This document shows, piece after piece, positions 8,623 to 18,699 of a stretch of 45,765 bases of DNA. The position numbers and the translations under genes were made by a program. Where the stretch lies: NCBI RefSeq assembly GCF_028290205.1, contig NZ_JAQGKF010000069.1:1-45765 (forward strand), written 5' to 3'. Under the pieces are notes generated by a model that did not search any database, was not told the origin of the DNA, and saw only the letters and a program-made list of their open reading frames with translations. The number at the start of each line of letters is the position of its first letter. Within the stretch, counting starts at the first letter, position 1. Source of the DNA: Enterovirga sp. GTDB taxonomy: Bacteria; Pseudomonadota; Alphaproteobacteria; Rhizobiales; Beijerinckiaceae.

Positions 8623-9171
8623 TCAACGCAATTCAGGCCGGCCCGGGTCCTCCCGCGCGTTCGCGGCGCGCCAGTGCTGCGCGGGAGGCAGTCCGGCGGT
8701 GATCTCGGAGAGCCGCGCCCGGGTTCCGGGAGTGGCTCCTTCCGGCAGGGCGTCGAGCGGGAAGAAGTCGGCGGCGGCGATTTCCCGCACTGGGCGCGGG
8801 CGCCCGGTCCTCTTGAAGTGCCGGACCTCGTAGACCAGCACGTGGTCGCGCGCCGAGGCATGGTCGTTGAAGCACAGGCCGTGCAGGCGGGGCGGGGCGG
8901 TGAGCAGGATCCCGCCTTCCTCCGCCAGTTCGCGGGCCAGCGCCTCTTGGGCCGTCTCGCCCGCTTCCACGCCGCCGCCCGGCAGGTGCCAGCCCGCCAC
9001 ATAGGTATGGCGGACGAGGAGGACGCGGCCTTCCTGATCGATGACGGCGCCGCGGACGCCGAGGGTCAGCCCGCGCGACAGGCGAAACCACAGATGCAGC
9101 AGCGGGCCGATGAGTTTCACGGTCAGCGGTGGAGTGGTTTCGGAAGCATCCGGGCTCAGGCTGGACAGCAC
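8623..9171 (-). CDS. NUDIX hydrolase
   Basis: Nudix box GGGVEAGETAQEALARELAEEGGI; RGAVIDQEGRVLLVRHTYVAGWHLPGGG. Confidence 0.93.
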   Translation of the reverse strand: MLSSLSPDASETTPPLTVKLIGPLLHLWFRLSRGLTLGVRGAVIDQEGRVLLVRHTYVAGWHLPGGGVEAGETAQEALARELAEEGGILLTAPPRLHGLCFNDHASARDHVLVYEVRHFKRTGRPRPVREIAAADFFPLDALPEGATPGTRARLSEITAGLPPAQHWRAANAREDPGRPELR

Positions 9172-9357
9172 ATACCTCCCGGCGGGAGCCGGAGATAGTC
9201 AAGTTGCGGGCCGTTGCCGGGAAGGGCTGCGTCACATCCGCTCCTGCGCGGCTGCGGCGCACTCGCCGGCCCACAACCGGCGATCAGCGTCGCTGGCGCG
9301 CCGCGAAGGCGACTGGCGAGGCTTGACGCGCCTCCGCCCAGAGGCGAGGTCGCCGGC

Positions 9358-10284
9358 ATGTTTCGCTTCGCGCATCTGACCGACCCCCATGTCGGCCCCT
9401 TGCCGCGGCCGGCTCTGCGCCATCTCCTCGGCAAGCGGATCACCGGCTACGTGAACTGGCGCCGGGGCCGGCGCGAGGCGCACGACATGGACCTCCTGGC
9501 CGCGCTGGTGCGCGACCTGCGGGAACAGGCGCCCGATCACATCGTCTGCACGGGCGACGTCTGCAATCTGGGCCTTGCCAGCGAGTGGCCGAGCTCGCGC
9601 CTGTTCCTGGACGGCCTGGGCAGCCATGACACCGTCAGCTTCGTGCCCGGCAATCACGACGCCTATGTGCCGGGCTCGCTGGAGGGCCTGCTGGAGGCGG
9701 TCGATCCCTTTGCCGTCGGTGACGAGCCCGGCCTGACGCGCTTCCCCTTTGTGCGCCGGCGTGGCCCGGTGGCCTTTATCGGCCTGTCGTCCGCGATCCC
9801 GACCGCACCCTTCGTGGCGAGCGGCCGGCTCGGCCGCACGCAGACCAAGCACGCGGAGGCCTGCCTCGCAGCCCTGGCGGAGGAGCCGCTTCTGCGGGTC
9901 GTGCTGATCCACCATCCACCGCATGTCGGGGGTGCCCCGACGGGCCGAAACCTGGTGGACGCGCATCGGTTCGAGGCCATGATCGCCCGGGTCGGCGCCG
10001 ATCTCATCATCCACGGCCACAACCATGTCGGCTCCGTCAGCTTCCTGGAGGGGCCGCACGGACCGGTGCCGGTTGTGGGTGCGCCCAGCGCCTCCGACCG
10101 GGGCGGCGCGCTCACCCACCCGGCCGGCTACCACCTGTTTCGCGTGCATGACGAGGAGGGGCGCTTCCGGATCTCGGCGGAGTTGCGCGGCCTCGATGCC
10201 GAGGGCGTCTTCGGCAGCCAGGGTGCGATCGACATTTCCGGCAACACCGCCCACCGCCGGGTCGCCGGGCACGTACGGGGCTGA
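9358..10284 (+). CDS. metallophosphoesterase (calcineurin-like)
   Basis: MFRFAHLTDPHVG, CTGDVCNLG, FVPGNHDAYV, LIHHPP, IIHGHNHVG. Confidence 0.93.
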   Translation: MFRFAHLTDPHVGPLPRPALRHLLGKRITGYVNWRRGRREAHDMDLLAALVRDLREQAPDHIVCTGDVCNLGLASEWPSSRLFLDGLGSHDTVSFVPGNHDAYVPGSLEGLLEAVDPFAVGDEPGLTRFPFVRRRGPVAFIGLSSAIPTAPFVASGRLGRTQTKHAEACLAALAEEPLLRVVLIHHPPHVGGAPTGRNLVDAHRFEAMIARVGADLIIHGHNHVGSVSFLEGPHGPVPVVGAPSASDRGGALTHPAGYHLFRVHDEEGRFRISAELRGLDAEGVFGSQGAIDISGNTAHRRVAGHVRG

Positions 10285-10361
10285 GGCGCCCCGCATAGAC
10301 GTCCCCACCGAAGCTGCTACCCTCGTGCCACTCGGCCCGGAGAGGCCTTGGGAGGATACGC

Positions 10362-11351
10362 ATGCGACGTTTGATGGCCGCCCTGGTCTGCCTTGGCGGG
10401 CTCGCCGCCGGCGCGGCCCGCGCCGAGGTCGCCGAGATCACGCTCGGACAGCAATTCGGCCTCAGCTTCCTGCCCATGATGTACATGGAGCATGCCGGTC
10501 TCATCGAGAAGCACGCCGCTGTACAGGGCCTGCCGAAGCCCAAGGTAACCTGGGCCAAGCTCGCCGGCCCCTCGAACCTGAACGAGGGCCTGATCTCGGG
10601 CGCCATCCAGTTCACGGCGCTCGGCACGCCCTCCATCGGGCTGCTCTGGGACCGGACCCGGGGCGACGTGAAGGGGCTCGTCGCGATCTGCTCCTACCCG
10701 CTCTACCTCAACACCCGCACCCCGGGCGTGAAGTCGCTCAAGGATTTCGGCCCGACCGACAAGATCGCGGTGCCGTCCGTGAAGGTGTCGACACAGGCCA
10801 TCATGCTGCAGATGCAGGCCGAGAAGGAGTGGGGGCCGGGCGAGCACTTCAAGATCGATTCACAGACCGTGTCGCTCGGCCATCCGGACGCCATGGCGGC
10901 CCTGCTCGGCAACACGGAGGTGACGGCCCATTTCGCCTCCTCGCCGTTCCACGAGATGGAGCGGAAGGACGGCCGCATCCACACCGTCATGACGTCCTAC
11001 GAGATCCTGGGCGGTCAGGCGACGGCCGCCACCATGATCACCAGCGAGCGCTTCAAGAAGGCCAATCCGAAGACGGTGCAGGCCGTGCTCGACGCGACCC
11101 TCGAGGCGATCGACTACCTGAACGCCGACAAGCGGCGAGCGGCCGAGTTGTACCTGAAGCTGGCGGGCGGCAAGAGCAGCGTGGATGAGCTGCTGGCCAT
11201 CATCTCCCATCCTGACTGGAACTTCACGGCCACGCCGCAGAAGATCGGCAAGACGGTTCAGTTCATGAACAAGCTCGGCACGGTGAAGACCCCGGTCACC
11301 GACTGGAAGCAGCTGTTCTTCCCCGAGGTGCACAACCTGCCGGGAGACTGA
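10362..11351 (+). CDS. ABC transporter substrate-binding protein (NitT/TauT-like)
   Basis: Signal-like N-terminus MRRLMAALVCLGGLAAGAARA; EITLGQQFGLSFLPMMYMEHAGLIEKHA; PSNLNEGLISGAIQFTALGTPSIGLL. Confidence 0.85.
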   Translation: MRRLMAALVCLGGLAAGAARAEVAEITLGQQFGLSFLPMMYMEHAGLIEKHAAVQGLPKPKVTWAKLAGPSNLNEGLISGAIQFTALGTPSIGLLWDRTRGDVKGLVAICSYPLYLNTRTPGVKSLKDFGPTDKIAVPSVKVSTQAIMLQMQAEKEWGPGEHFKIDSQTVSLGHPDAMAALLGNTEVTAHFASSPFHEMERKDGRIHTVMTSYEILGGQATAATMITSERFKKANPKTVQAVLDATLEAIDYLNADKRRAAELYLKLAGGKSSVDELLAIISHPDWNFTATPQKIGKTVQFMNKLGTVKTPVTDWKQLFFPEVHNLPGD

Positions 11352-11354
11352 GTC

Positions 11355-12698
11355 ATGATCCGCATCGGCTGCGGGGCCGGGTTCTCGGCCGACCGGCTCG
11401 GCCCGGCCTGCGATCTCGTCGAGCACGGGCGGCTCGACGTGATCATCTTCGAATGCGTCGGCGAGCGCACGCTGGCCTTCGGCCACCGGGACCGGCTCGC
11501 CGATCCGCAGAAGGGCTATAACGCCCAGCTCGAACGTCGCATGCGCAAGATCCTGCCGCTGTGCCGGCGACACGGCACGCGGCTCGTCACGAACATGGGG
11601 GCGGCGAACCCGAGAGCGGCCGCGGCCGCGACGCTGCGCATCGCCCGCGAACTCGGCCTCTCGGGGCTGCGCGTCGCCTTTGTGGAGGGCGACGAGGTGA
11701 CAGACCGGCTCGGGCCCGAGACGCCGCTCTGGGAGGGCGGGACGATCCGGGATGTCGGGCTCCAGCTCGTCGGCGCCAACGCCTATATCGGGTCGGATGC
11801 GCTTTTGCCGGCGCTCGAGGCGGGCGCCGATGTGGTGATCGCCGGCCGGGTCGCGGATCCGGCGCTCGTCGTCGCGCCGCTGCGGCACCATTACGGCTGG
11901 GCGGAGGACGACTGGCAGCGCCTCGGCGCCGGTACGCTGGCCGGCCACCTGCTCGAATGCGGCATGCAGATCACGGGCGGCTATTTCGCCGATCCCGGCC
12001 GCAAGGAGGTGCCGCGCCTCGCCCAATGCGGCTTCCCGATCGCCGAGATCGATTCCGAGGGCGGGCTCGTGATCACCAAGCTCGCCGAGGCCGGCGGCTG
12101 CGTGACCGCCCGAACGGTCAAGGAGCAACTGCTCTACGAGGTGCACGATCCGGCCCGCTACATCACGCCGGACGTGGTGGCGGATTTCAGCCGCGTCGGC
12201 GTGGACGAGGTCGGGCCCGACCGCATCCGCCTCTCCGGCGGGGGAGGGCGCGAGCGGCCGGCCGACCTCAAGGTCACGGTCGGGTTCGACGGCGGTGTCC
12301 TGGCGGAGGCCGGGATCAGCTATGCCGGCCCGAATGCGGGCGCCAGGGCCCGGCTCGCCCGCGACGTGCTGGAGGAGCGCCTGCGCGAGGTGGTCGGCAA
12401 CGAGGCGCCGCTGCGCCTCGACCTGATCGGCGTCTCGTCCCTGCACGGAACGGCACTGCCCGAGGCGACCGGGGGCGAAGACCTGTCCGACGCGCGCGAC
12501 GTGCGGGTGCGGGCGGCGCTGCGGACCACCGATCGCGACAAGGCCGAGACGGTGCTCTGGGAGGTCGAATCCCTGCTCTGCTGCGGGCCGGCCGGTGGGG
12601 GCGGCTACCGGGGCCAGATCACGCCCTCGGTCGTGACCTACTCGGCCTCCATCGCGCGCGCGGCGGTGCCGACCCGTTTTCACATGGAGGTCGCGTGA
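11355..12698 (+). CDS. acyclic terpene utilization AtuA family protein (DUF1446)
   Basis: IRIGCGAGFSADRLGPACDLVEHGRLDVIIFECVGERTLAFGH; TNMGAANPRAAAAATLRIARELGLSGLRVAFVEGDEV; YVGSDALLPAL-type AtuA motifs. Confidence 0.88.
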   Translation: MIRIGCGAGFSADRLGPACDLVEHGRLDVIIFECVGERTLAFGHRDRLADPQKGYNAQLERRMRKILPLCRRHGTRLVTNMGAANPRAAAAATLRIARELGLSGLRVAFVEGDEVTDRLGPETPLWEGGTIRDVGLQLVGANAYIGSDALLPALEAGADVVIAGRVADPALVVAPLRHHYGWAEDDWQRLGAGTLAGHLLECGMQITGGYFADPGRKEVPRLAQCGFPIAEIDSEGGLVITKLAEAGGCVTARTVKEQLLYEVHDPARYITPDVVADFSRVGVDEVGPDRIRLSGGGGRERPADLKVTVGFDGGVLAEAGISYAGPNAGARARLARDVLEERLREVVGNEAPLRLDLIGVSSLHGTALPEATGGEDLSDARDVRVRAALRTTDRDKAETVLWEVESLLCCGPAGGGGYRGQITPSVVTYSASIARAAVPTRFHMEVA

Positions 12699-13009
12699 CC
12701 CGCCGTCGGCTGTACGATTTTGCCCATGCCCGCGCCGGCGACAAGGGCGACACCTCCAGCGTCGCGGTGTTCGTGGACGACCCGGCGGATTACCCAGCGC
12801 TCAAGGCGGGGCTGACGCCGGAGCGGGTCAAGAGCGCCTTCCCGGACCTGATCCGGGGCGAGGTCGTGCGTTACGAGCTCGACGGCCTGCACGGGGTCAA
12901 TCTCGTGATGAGATCGGCCCTTGAGGGCGGCGTGAACTCCTCGCTTAACCTCGATTCACACGGCAAGTCGTGGAGCTTCCTGATCCTGGGGCTCGACGTG
13001 GAGGCGTGA
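12695..13009 (+). CDS. AtuA C-terminal-like small subunit
   Basis: GTG start overlapping the AtuA stop (GTGA); LYDFAHARAGDKGDTSSVAVFVDDPADYPALKAGLTPERVKSAFPDL, GVNSSLNLDSHGKSWSFLIL. Confidence 0.85.
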   Translation: MTRRRLYDFAHARAGDKGDTSSVAVFVDDPADYPALKAGLTPERVKSAFPDLIRGEVVRYELDGLHGVNLVMRSALEGGVNSSLNLDSHGKSWSFLILGLDVEA

Positions 13010-13030
13010 CCCGCGAACCGAAACGGGCCC

Positions 13031-14386
13031 CTAGCCGGTCCCGCGCACGCGCGCGAAAAACTGGCCGACGTCGCGCTCCAGCGCGTCGGCGCCCGTGGAC
13101 AAGCGCTCCGTCCAGCTGACGATCGCTTCGGCGGCGGCGAGATTGCGGCCGCTGGCGAGTTCCACGGCCCGCACGTTGTCGCTGGCATCCGTGGTGGTGG
13201 CAGCCATGCGGCGGGTGCCGTCGGAGATCGAGCGGGTCGCTGCGCCCTGCTCCTCGACCGAGGCCGCGATCGCGGTGGCAGCCGAGGCGATGCTGCTGAC
13301 CAGCGCCGACACGCCGCCGATCTGCGCGATCGAGCGGCGCGTGCGCTCCTGGATGGCGGCGATCTGGCGCGAGATCTCGCCGGTCGCCTTGGCGGTCTGG
13401 CCCGCCAGCGCCTTCACCTCGGCCGCCACTACGGCGAAGCCGCGGCCCGCCTCGCCCGCCCGCGCGGCCTCGATGGTGGCATTGAGGGCCAGGAGGTTGG
13501 TCTGGGCCGCGATGGTCGAAATCAGCTCCACCACGGAGCCGATCTGGTGGGCCGCGGCCGCGAGGTCGTCGAGCCCCGCCATGGACAGGGCGGCGTCGCT
13601 GGTCGCGCTCTGTGCCAGCCGCAGGCTGCCGTCGCTCTGGGCACCGATCTCGGCGATGGAAGCGGCGAGCTGCTCGGTAGCCGCGGCCGTGTCTTCGATC
13701 CCGGCCGCCACTTCGCCGGACACGCGGGTCACCGAGGCCATGCGCTCCGAGGTCTCGTTGACCACGCCGCGCATCTCGGCCGAGGACACCCGAAGCGCGT
13801 CCGAAGCCTTGGTCACGGCCTCCACCACCGCCCCGATGGTGGGCTCGAATTCGCGGATCGCCCGCTCGACGGTTTCACGCCGGCTCTCCGAAGCGCGCAG
13901 CGCCGCGTCGTGCTGCACGGTGATGGACATCGCGAGGTCGAAATCGAGCGCGTTGCCGACAAGGGCCGCGATCTCGGCCACCCGCGCGCCGGAGAAGCGA
14001 TGGCGACGCCGCGCGGCGCTCAGGATGGACCGGCGCACGATGTTGCCGGCAAACAGCCGCGTGCGGGCAATCACCCCGAGCCTGTCGTGCTCGGCCGCCA
14101 GCCGACGGCACGACGCCAGATAGGCCTGGTCGAAACGGCCCGACAGCGGAAAGGCGAGATGGTCCGCCTCGAGCTGGCAGATCGTGTCGCCGTCCTGACG
14201 GAAGAGGTCTGACACGCTCGGGTTGGCGAGCTCGACCTCGCGGAAGCTGGCGAGGCCTTCGTGCAGGGCCGGTTCCACGATCGGCCACAGAGCGGCGAGG
14301 CGCGCCCGCGCAGGCCGATCGAGGCTGTAGAGCATCAGCCGCGACTCGAAATGGGAGGGCACCGGGCCCGCAGGCATGTCGCTCAT
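13031..14386 (-). CDS. soluble methyl-accepting chemotaxis protein with globin-sensor-like N-terminus
   Basis: MCP hairpin: [58 protein letters not shown]-terminus helical with [21 protein letters not shown] resembling protoglobin/HemAT; no TM segment. Start chosen at [11 protein letters not shown]. Confidence 0.85.
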   Translation of the reverse strand: MSDMPAGPVPSHFESRLMLYSLDRPARARLAALWPIVEPALHEGLASFREVELANPSVSDLFRQDGDTICQLEADHLAFPLSGRFDQAYLASCRRLAAEHDRLGVIARTRLFAGNIVRRSILSAARRRHRFSGARVAEIAALVGNALDFDLAMSITVQHDAALRASESRRETVERAIREFEPTIGAVVEAVTKASDALRVSSAEMRGVVNETSERMASVTRVSGEVAAGIEDTAAATEQLAASIAEIGAQSDGSLRLAQSATSDAALSMAGLDDLAAAAHQIGSVVELISTIAAQTNLLALNATIEAARAGEAGRGFAVVAAEVKALAGQTAKATGEISRQIAAIQERTRRSIAQIGGVSALVSSIASAATAIAASVEEQGAATRSISDGTRRMAATTTDASDNVRAVELASGRNLAAAEAIVSWTERLSTGADALERDVGQFFARVRGTG

Positions 14387-14429
14387 CGGCTCGCCGTCAT
14401 GCGCCTCGCGAAGAGCCGCCCCGCGAGAC

Positions 14430-15332
14430 CTATGAGGCAGGGCGGTTAACGGGGGCTGATCCCGTCTGGTCCCGCACAGACGGTGCCGGTACCTCCACAT
14501 TGTCGAGGAGCCGAACGTCGCCCACGCGAACGGCAGCGAGAAGCCGGGCAGACCTGCCGGCCGGGAGAGCTGGGAGGGGCCTGAGCGTCTCCGGCTCGAC
14601 GAGTGCCAGGTAGTCGAGCGGGCCGAATCCGCCCTCGGCGAGGGCGCGCCGCCCGGCCGCGAGAGCCTCCTCCACGGCGGTGTGGCGCAAGGCGTCGCGC
14701 ACGTCGGCGAGCACGCGGTTCAGGCTGCGGGCCACCGCGAGCTCGCCTTCGGACAGGCGAAGGTTGCGGGAGGAAAGGGCGAGCCCGTGTGCGTCGCGGA
14801 CCACGGGGTGAGGCACGACCCGAAGCGGCAAATCGAGATCTCGGACCATGAGGCGGACGATCTGGAGCTGCTGCCAATCCTTCTCGCCAAACACGGCGAG
14901 ATCGGCCTGGGCCTGGATGAAGAGCTTGGCCACCACGGTCGCCATGCCGTCGAAATGGCCCGGCCGCACGTCGCCTTCGAGCCCGGCGCTCGGCCCGGCG
15001 ACCGAGACGGTCGTGCCGAAGCCCGGCGGGTACATGGTTTCGCCGCTCGGGGCGAAGACGAGATCGGCTAGGCCCGCCAGGAGGGCGCGATCGCGCTCCT
15101 CGGTGCGCGGATAGCGGCCGAAATCCTCGGCGGGGCCGAACTGCTTCGGGTTGACGAAGATCGTGACGACGACCCGCTCCGCCTCCTCCCGAGCCCGGCG
15201 CACAAGCGCGAGATGCCCGTCATGCAGGGCGCCCATGGTGGGCACGAGTGCGATCCGGTCGCCGGCGCGGCGCCAGGTGCCGACACGCTCGCGCAGCGCC
15301 GCGACGGTGCGGGTAACGTCGGGGACTTGCAT
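14430..15332 (-). CDS. panC: pantothenate synthetase (pantoate-beta-alanine ligase)
   Basis: [93 protein letters not shown]. Confidence 0.96.
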   Translation of the reverse strand: MQVPDVTRTVAALRERVGTWRRAGDRIALVPTMGALHDGHLALVRRAREEAERVVVTIFVNPKQFGPAEDFGRYPRTEERDRALLAGLADLVFAPSGETMYPPGFGTTVSVAGPSAGLEGDVRPGHFDGMATVVAKLFIQAQADLAVFGEKDWQQLQIVRLMVRDLDLPLRVVPHPVVRDAHGLALSSRNLRLSEGELAVARSLNRVLADVRDALRHTAVEEALAAGRRALAEGGFGPLDYLALVEPETLRPLPALPAGRSARLLAAVRVGDVRLLDNVEVPAPSVRDQTGSAPVNRPAS

Positions 15333-15455
15333 GATGGCGCGAGCTTCCTGGAGGGCGCAGGTTCGGTGGCCGGCCCGCCCGCCCGCGTCAAGCCCGCTCC
15401 CGACGGGCAGGGCGGGGATCGGGCGGCGGGGCGGGCGCGCGAGCCGCCGGCCGCG

Positions 15456-16343
15456 CTACCGTGCCGCCAGCACGCGGCGGAGGCCGCCGAGCAGCGCCGG
15501 TTCCGGGTCCATGATCTCGGCGCGAACACCGTGGCGCGCCAGCGCGTGGGCGTAGAGCGCGGCCCGCGCCGGCTCGGCCACCACCGACACACCTTGGGGC
15601 GGGCGGAACAGCCGCAGCGCGCCAGCCACCTCGTCGCCGGTGAGCAGGCCGGACAGATACGGCCCGAGCGCCGCTGGCGCGAGTTGGCCGCTGACGGTGG
15701 CGGCCCGCGCCCTGAACAGGTCGTGCAGCAGGGATGCGGCGCCGTCTCGTCCGGCCCCGACGGCCGCGAGGCCCTGCTCGAACCCGGCCGGATCGGCCGG
15801 CTCCGTTGCCGGGCGGCCGATCATGGAATGCTCTCGAAGAAGGGCGTGCATCTCGCCGGTCATGAAAGTCGCGAAGCGGTGGATGCGGCCGCCCCTCATC
15901 TCGGCCCACTTGGAATGCGTGCCGGGCAGGCAGACGAGGCCGTCGGCGATGTCCGAGCCGAGAAGCAGGGTCTCCTCGCCCCGCATCACGTCGATGCCGC
16001 CTCGCTCTTCATAGGCGACACCCGGAAGGACGAGCCCCTGCCGCCCTGCGCCGAGGTCGACGGCGAGGGCCCCGGCGGCGATCTCGCGCGCGCCGGCCGG
16101 GCAGGCCGCATAGCCGGCTGGAAACCACCCCTCGCGGCTGCCCACCATCCCGGCCAGCACCACAGGAAGTCCGGGCTCGGCGGCGAGCCAGGCGCCGGCG
16201 AGGCGGCCAAAGGCCGCCCCGTGCCCGCCCGGCTGCAGCCGTCCGATGCCGTCATCGGACGCGCCCCGGGCCACCACCTCTGCCCCGTCCACCAGGAAGG
16301 CGCGGAGGCGGGTGGTGCCCCAATCGACGCCCACGAAGCGCAT
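15456..16343 (-). CDS. dgoK: 2-dehydro-3-deoxygalactonokinase
   Basis: MRFVGVDWGTTRLRAFLVDG; VVLAGMVGSREGWFPAGYAACPAG; VMRGEETLLLG; LVCLPGTHSKWAEMRGGRIHRFATFMTGEMHALLREHSML-type DgoK signature. Confidence 0.88.
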   Translation of the reverse strand: MRFVGVDWGTTRLRAFLVDGAEVVARGASDDGIGRLQPGGHGAAFGRLAGAWLAAEPGLPVVLAGMVGSREGWFPAGYAACPAGAREIAAGALAVDLGAGRQGLVLPGVAYEERGGIDVMRGEETLLLGSDIADGLVCLPGTHSKWAEMRGGRIHRFATFMTGEMHALLREHSMIGRPATEPADPAGFEQGLAAVGAGRDGAASLLHDLFRARAATVSGQLAPAALGPYLSGLLTGDEVAGALRLFRPPQGVSVVAEPARAALYAHALARHGVRAEIMDPEPALLGGLRRVLAAR

Positions 16344-16347
16344 GCGC

Positions 16348-17004
16348 TCAGCGCGTCCCGAACATCCGGTCGCCGGCATCGCCGAGGCCCGGAACGATGT
16401 AGCCGTGCTCGTCGAGCCGCTCGTCGATGGCGGCCGTCCAGATCGGCACCTCGGGATGCATCGCCTGGAAGTTGGCGATGCCTTCCGGTGCGGCCAGCAG
16501 GCAAACGATGCGCAACTCCCGGGCGCCCCGTTCCTTCAGCCGATCCACGGCCGCGATGGCCGAGTTGGCTGTGGCGAGCATCGGATCCAGCACCAGCACG
16601 AGCCGGTCCTCGAGATCCGACGGCGCCTTGAAGTAATACTCGACGGCCGAGAGCGTTTCGGGGTCGCGGTACAGGCCGACATGAGCGACCCGAGCGGAGG
16701 GCACGAGTTCCAGCATTCCGTCCAGGAAGCCGACGCCGGCCCGCAGGATCGGCGCGAGGACCAGCTTCTTGCCCGCGAGCTGGGGCGCCGACATCCGGGT
16801 GAGCGGGGTGTCGATCTCGATGGACTCCAGGGGCAGATCGCGCGTCACCTCATAGAGGAGCAGCATTCCGATCTCGTTCAGGAGCTGCCGAAAGCCCTTG
16901 GTGGAGCGGCTTTTGTCCCGCATCAGCGTGAGCTTGTGCTGCACGAGCGGGTGATCGACGACCGTGACGCCTCGCATGAATGGCGGCTCCTCGGGAATCT
17001 TCAT
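16348..17004 (-). CDS. upp: uracil phosphoribosyltransferase
   Basis: [112 protein letters not shown]-terminus. Confidence 0.97.
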   Translation of the reverse strand: MKIPEEPPFMRGVTVVDHPLVQHKLTLMRDKSRSTKGFRQLLNEIGMLLLYEVTRDLPLESIEIDTPLTRMSAPQLAGKKLVLAPILRAGVGFLDGMLELVPSARVAHVGLYRDPETLSAVEYYFKAPSDLEDRLVLVLDPMLATANSAIAAVDRLKERGARELRIVCLLAAPEGIANFQAMHPEVPIWTAAIDERLDEHGYIVPGLGDAGDRMFGTR

Positions 17005-17046
17005 CTCAGGTCGGGTCCCGGCGGCCCCACGCCGCGCAGGGTGGGA

Positions 17047-18396
17047 TCACTTCTTGTCGAAGATCATCAGCGTGCTGAAACGGTCCGCGTCCGCGACGTT
17101 CGGGCCCGAGATCGCAGCGTAGCCGTAGCGGAACGGGACCGGGCCGACCCAGTCGACCGCCGCGAAACCGTAGGGCGGCTCGCCCTTGCAGCCGTCCTTC
17201 CACAGCTTCACCCAGAGGTCCCTGTCCTCCTTGGAGGCCGTGCGGCAGAGCGCAGCCGCCGTGGTGGTCCGGAGGTCCGACTGGTGGCCGTTGGTGCCGA
17301 ACTGCTTGTGCGGCACCGTGTAGTGACCATACAGGCGCAATCGCCAGTTCTGCGCCGTGTCCTTGAACGCGCGGAGCGGCAGCCCGTCGTCGGCCTGGAC
17401 CACGTGCTTGACCTGGGAGATGACGAACCGGTTCAGCCCGTCGAAATTGCGGCTGGACGAGACAAAGCTCGCGGCCTTGTAGAAGGCCGTGTCGAACCGG
17501 GTCTGTTCCAGGAACCGGGTGAAGGCGGGGTTGCGGGCGAGGTTCTGGTCGCTCAGGTCCATCCGGAAGTAGCTGACCGAGCCCTGCTGCCCGGAGGGCT
17601 TCCGGAACCGGACCCTGACGCCGTTCGAGCGTTCGGCCGTGGCCCGCAACTCGCCCGAGGGCTCGATGGCGACGGGCTCCACGGCGGTGATCTCGAAGTC
17701 GTTCGCGGCCAGCCCGACCGCGATCATCGTCGAGGTGCCAAACTCCGTCAGCTCGGACGCCATCGCGGTGGTGATGAAGTAGCTCATCCGCATCAGCGAG
17801 TTATAGGCCTTGGCGATGCGGCCCATCATGGGCTCGAGCTTCTTCGTGTCGGCCAGCCGCTCGGGCGAGAAGACCTGACCGGGCTGCTCCAGCCCGACCA
17901 GGACCAGATCCTCGAGATTGGGGAAGAGCAGGTGGGGATAGAGAACGTCCGGGCCGCCGAACAGATAGAGAAGCTTGCGGGTGCCTGTGCCGGCCTCGCC
18001 CAGATTGCTGGCGAAGAACTCGGCCATCTGCTTGCGGGAGGTGGGCGAGAACAGGGTTTGGCGCGGCGAGTCTCCCGTCCACTTGCGACGTCGGTCCCCC
18101 CGCAGCTTGGGCAGCGTGGCGCCGTCGCGCAGCACGGCGGCGAGCGAGGAGGTCTCGGCGGCCTTCTTCCAGCCGGGGCTGGCGAGGATGGCCTGCACGG
18201 CCGGATCGCTCATGTCGGCGGCCCGCGGCTGGAAGCCGCCGAGCAGCCGGACCTGCGCATCGATGGACATGGACAGCGTCGGCTGGGCCGTCAGCAGCAG
18301 CAGGAATCCGGTCGTGACCACGAACGCGGCGCTGGAAGCCGGGCGCCGGAGCAGGCGGCCGAGCTTTCGCCGGGCGAAGGACACAAGCTTTTGCAT
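17047..18396 (-). CDS. hypothetical protein with N-terminal signal/TM segment (FGGPD-x-LYPHLLFPN motif)
   Basis: MQKLVSFARRKLGRLLRRPASSAAFVVTTGFLLLLTAQPTLS signal anchor, then a coherent globular sequence with LLYLFGGPDVLYPHLLFPNLEDLVLVGLEQPGQ. Start chosen at 18396. Confidence 0.78.
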   Translation of the reverse strand: MQKLVSFARRKLGRLLRRPASSAAFVVTTGFLLLLTAQPTLSMSIDAQVRLLGGFQPRAADMSDPAVQAILASPGWKKAAETSSLAAVLRDGATLPKLRGDRRRKWTGDSPRQTLFSPTSRKQMAEFFASNLGEAGTGTRKLLYLFGGPDVLYPHLLFPNLEDLVLVGLEQPGQVFSPERLADTKKLEPMMGRIAKAYNSLMRMSYFITTAMASELTEFGTSTMIAVGLAANDFEITAVEPVAIEPSGELRATAERSNGVRVRFRKPSGQQGSVSYFRMDLSDQNLARNPAFTRFLEQTRFDTAFYKAASFVSSSRNFDGLNRFVISQVKHVVQADDGLPLRAFKDTAQNWRLRLYGHYTVPHKQFGTNGHQSDLRTTTAAALCRTASKEDRDLWVKLWKDGCKGEPPYGFAAVDWVGPVPFRYGYAAISGPNVADADRFSTLMIFDKK

Positions 18397-18699
18397 GGTG
18401 ATGTGGTCCGGGCCGGTCTGGCGAGGCCGGCGAGCTGCCGCGCCGGCCTCAGCGCAGATGGCAACTTCTGGCCGCAAGATCTCGCGCTGTCGAGAACATG
18501 GACGACACAATCCACCGGGCGACGATTGAGGGGCGAGTTGGGGCGTCGCGCTGGGCTGTGCCGGGGGGGACGAGCCCGGGCCGTCCTGAGCGGATTGCGG
18601 CACGGCTGCGGGTTCTGGCGCTCGCCGCAAGCCCGCCGTAAGCTCAACCCAAGGGCGTCCGCGCGTCGGCGGGGCGCCGCCTGGTCGAGGAGACACGCC

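Noticed and set aside
10860-12683. 607-aa minus-strand ORF
   Set aside because: Antisense shadow of the ABC binding protein and AtuA genes; the forward frame has clear family motifs, the reverse does not.
16246-18699. 1179-aa plus-strand ORF in the track, upstream extension of the aldo/keto reductase
   Set aside because: Arises from absence of stops in high-GC sequence antisense to dgoK, upp and the unknown secreted protein. Residues upstream of MPREPSTLF are low-complexity R/G/H/D-rich and not protein-like. Only 18700-19785 is kept.
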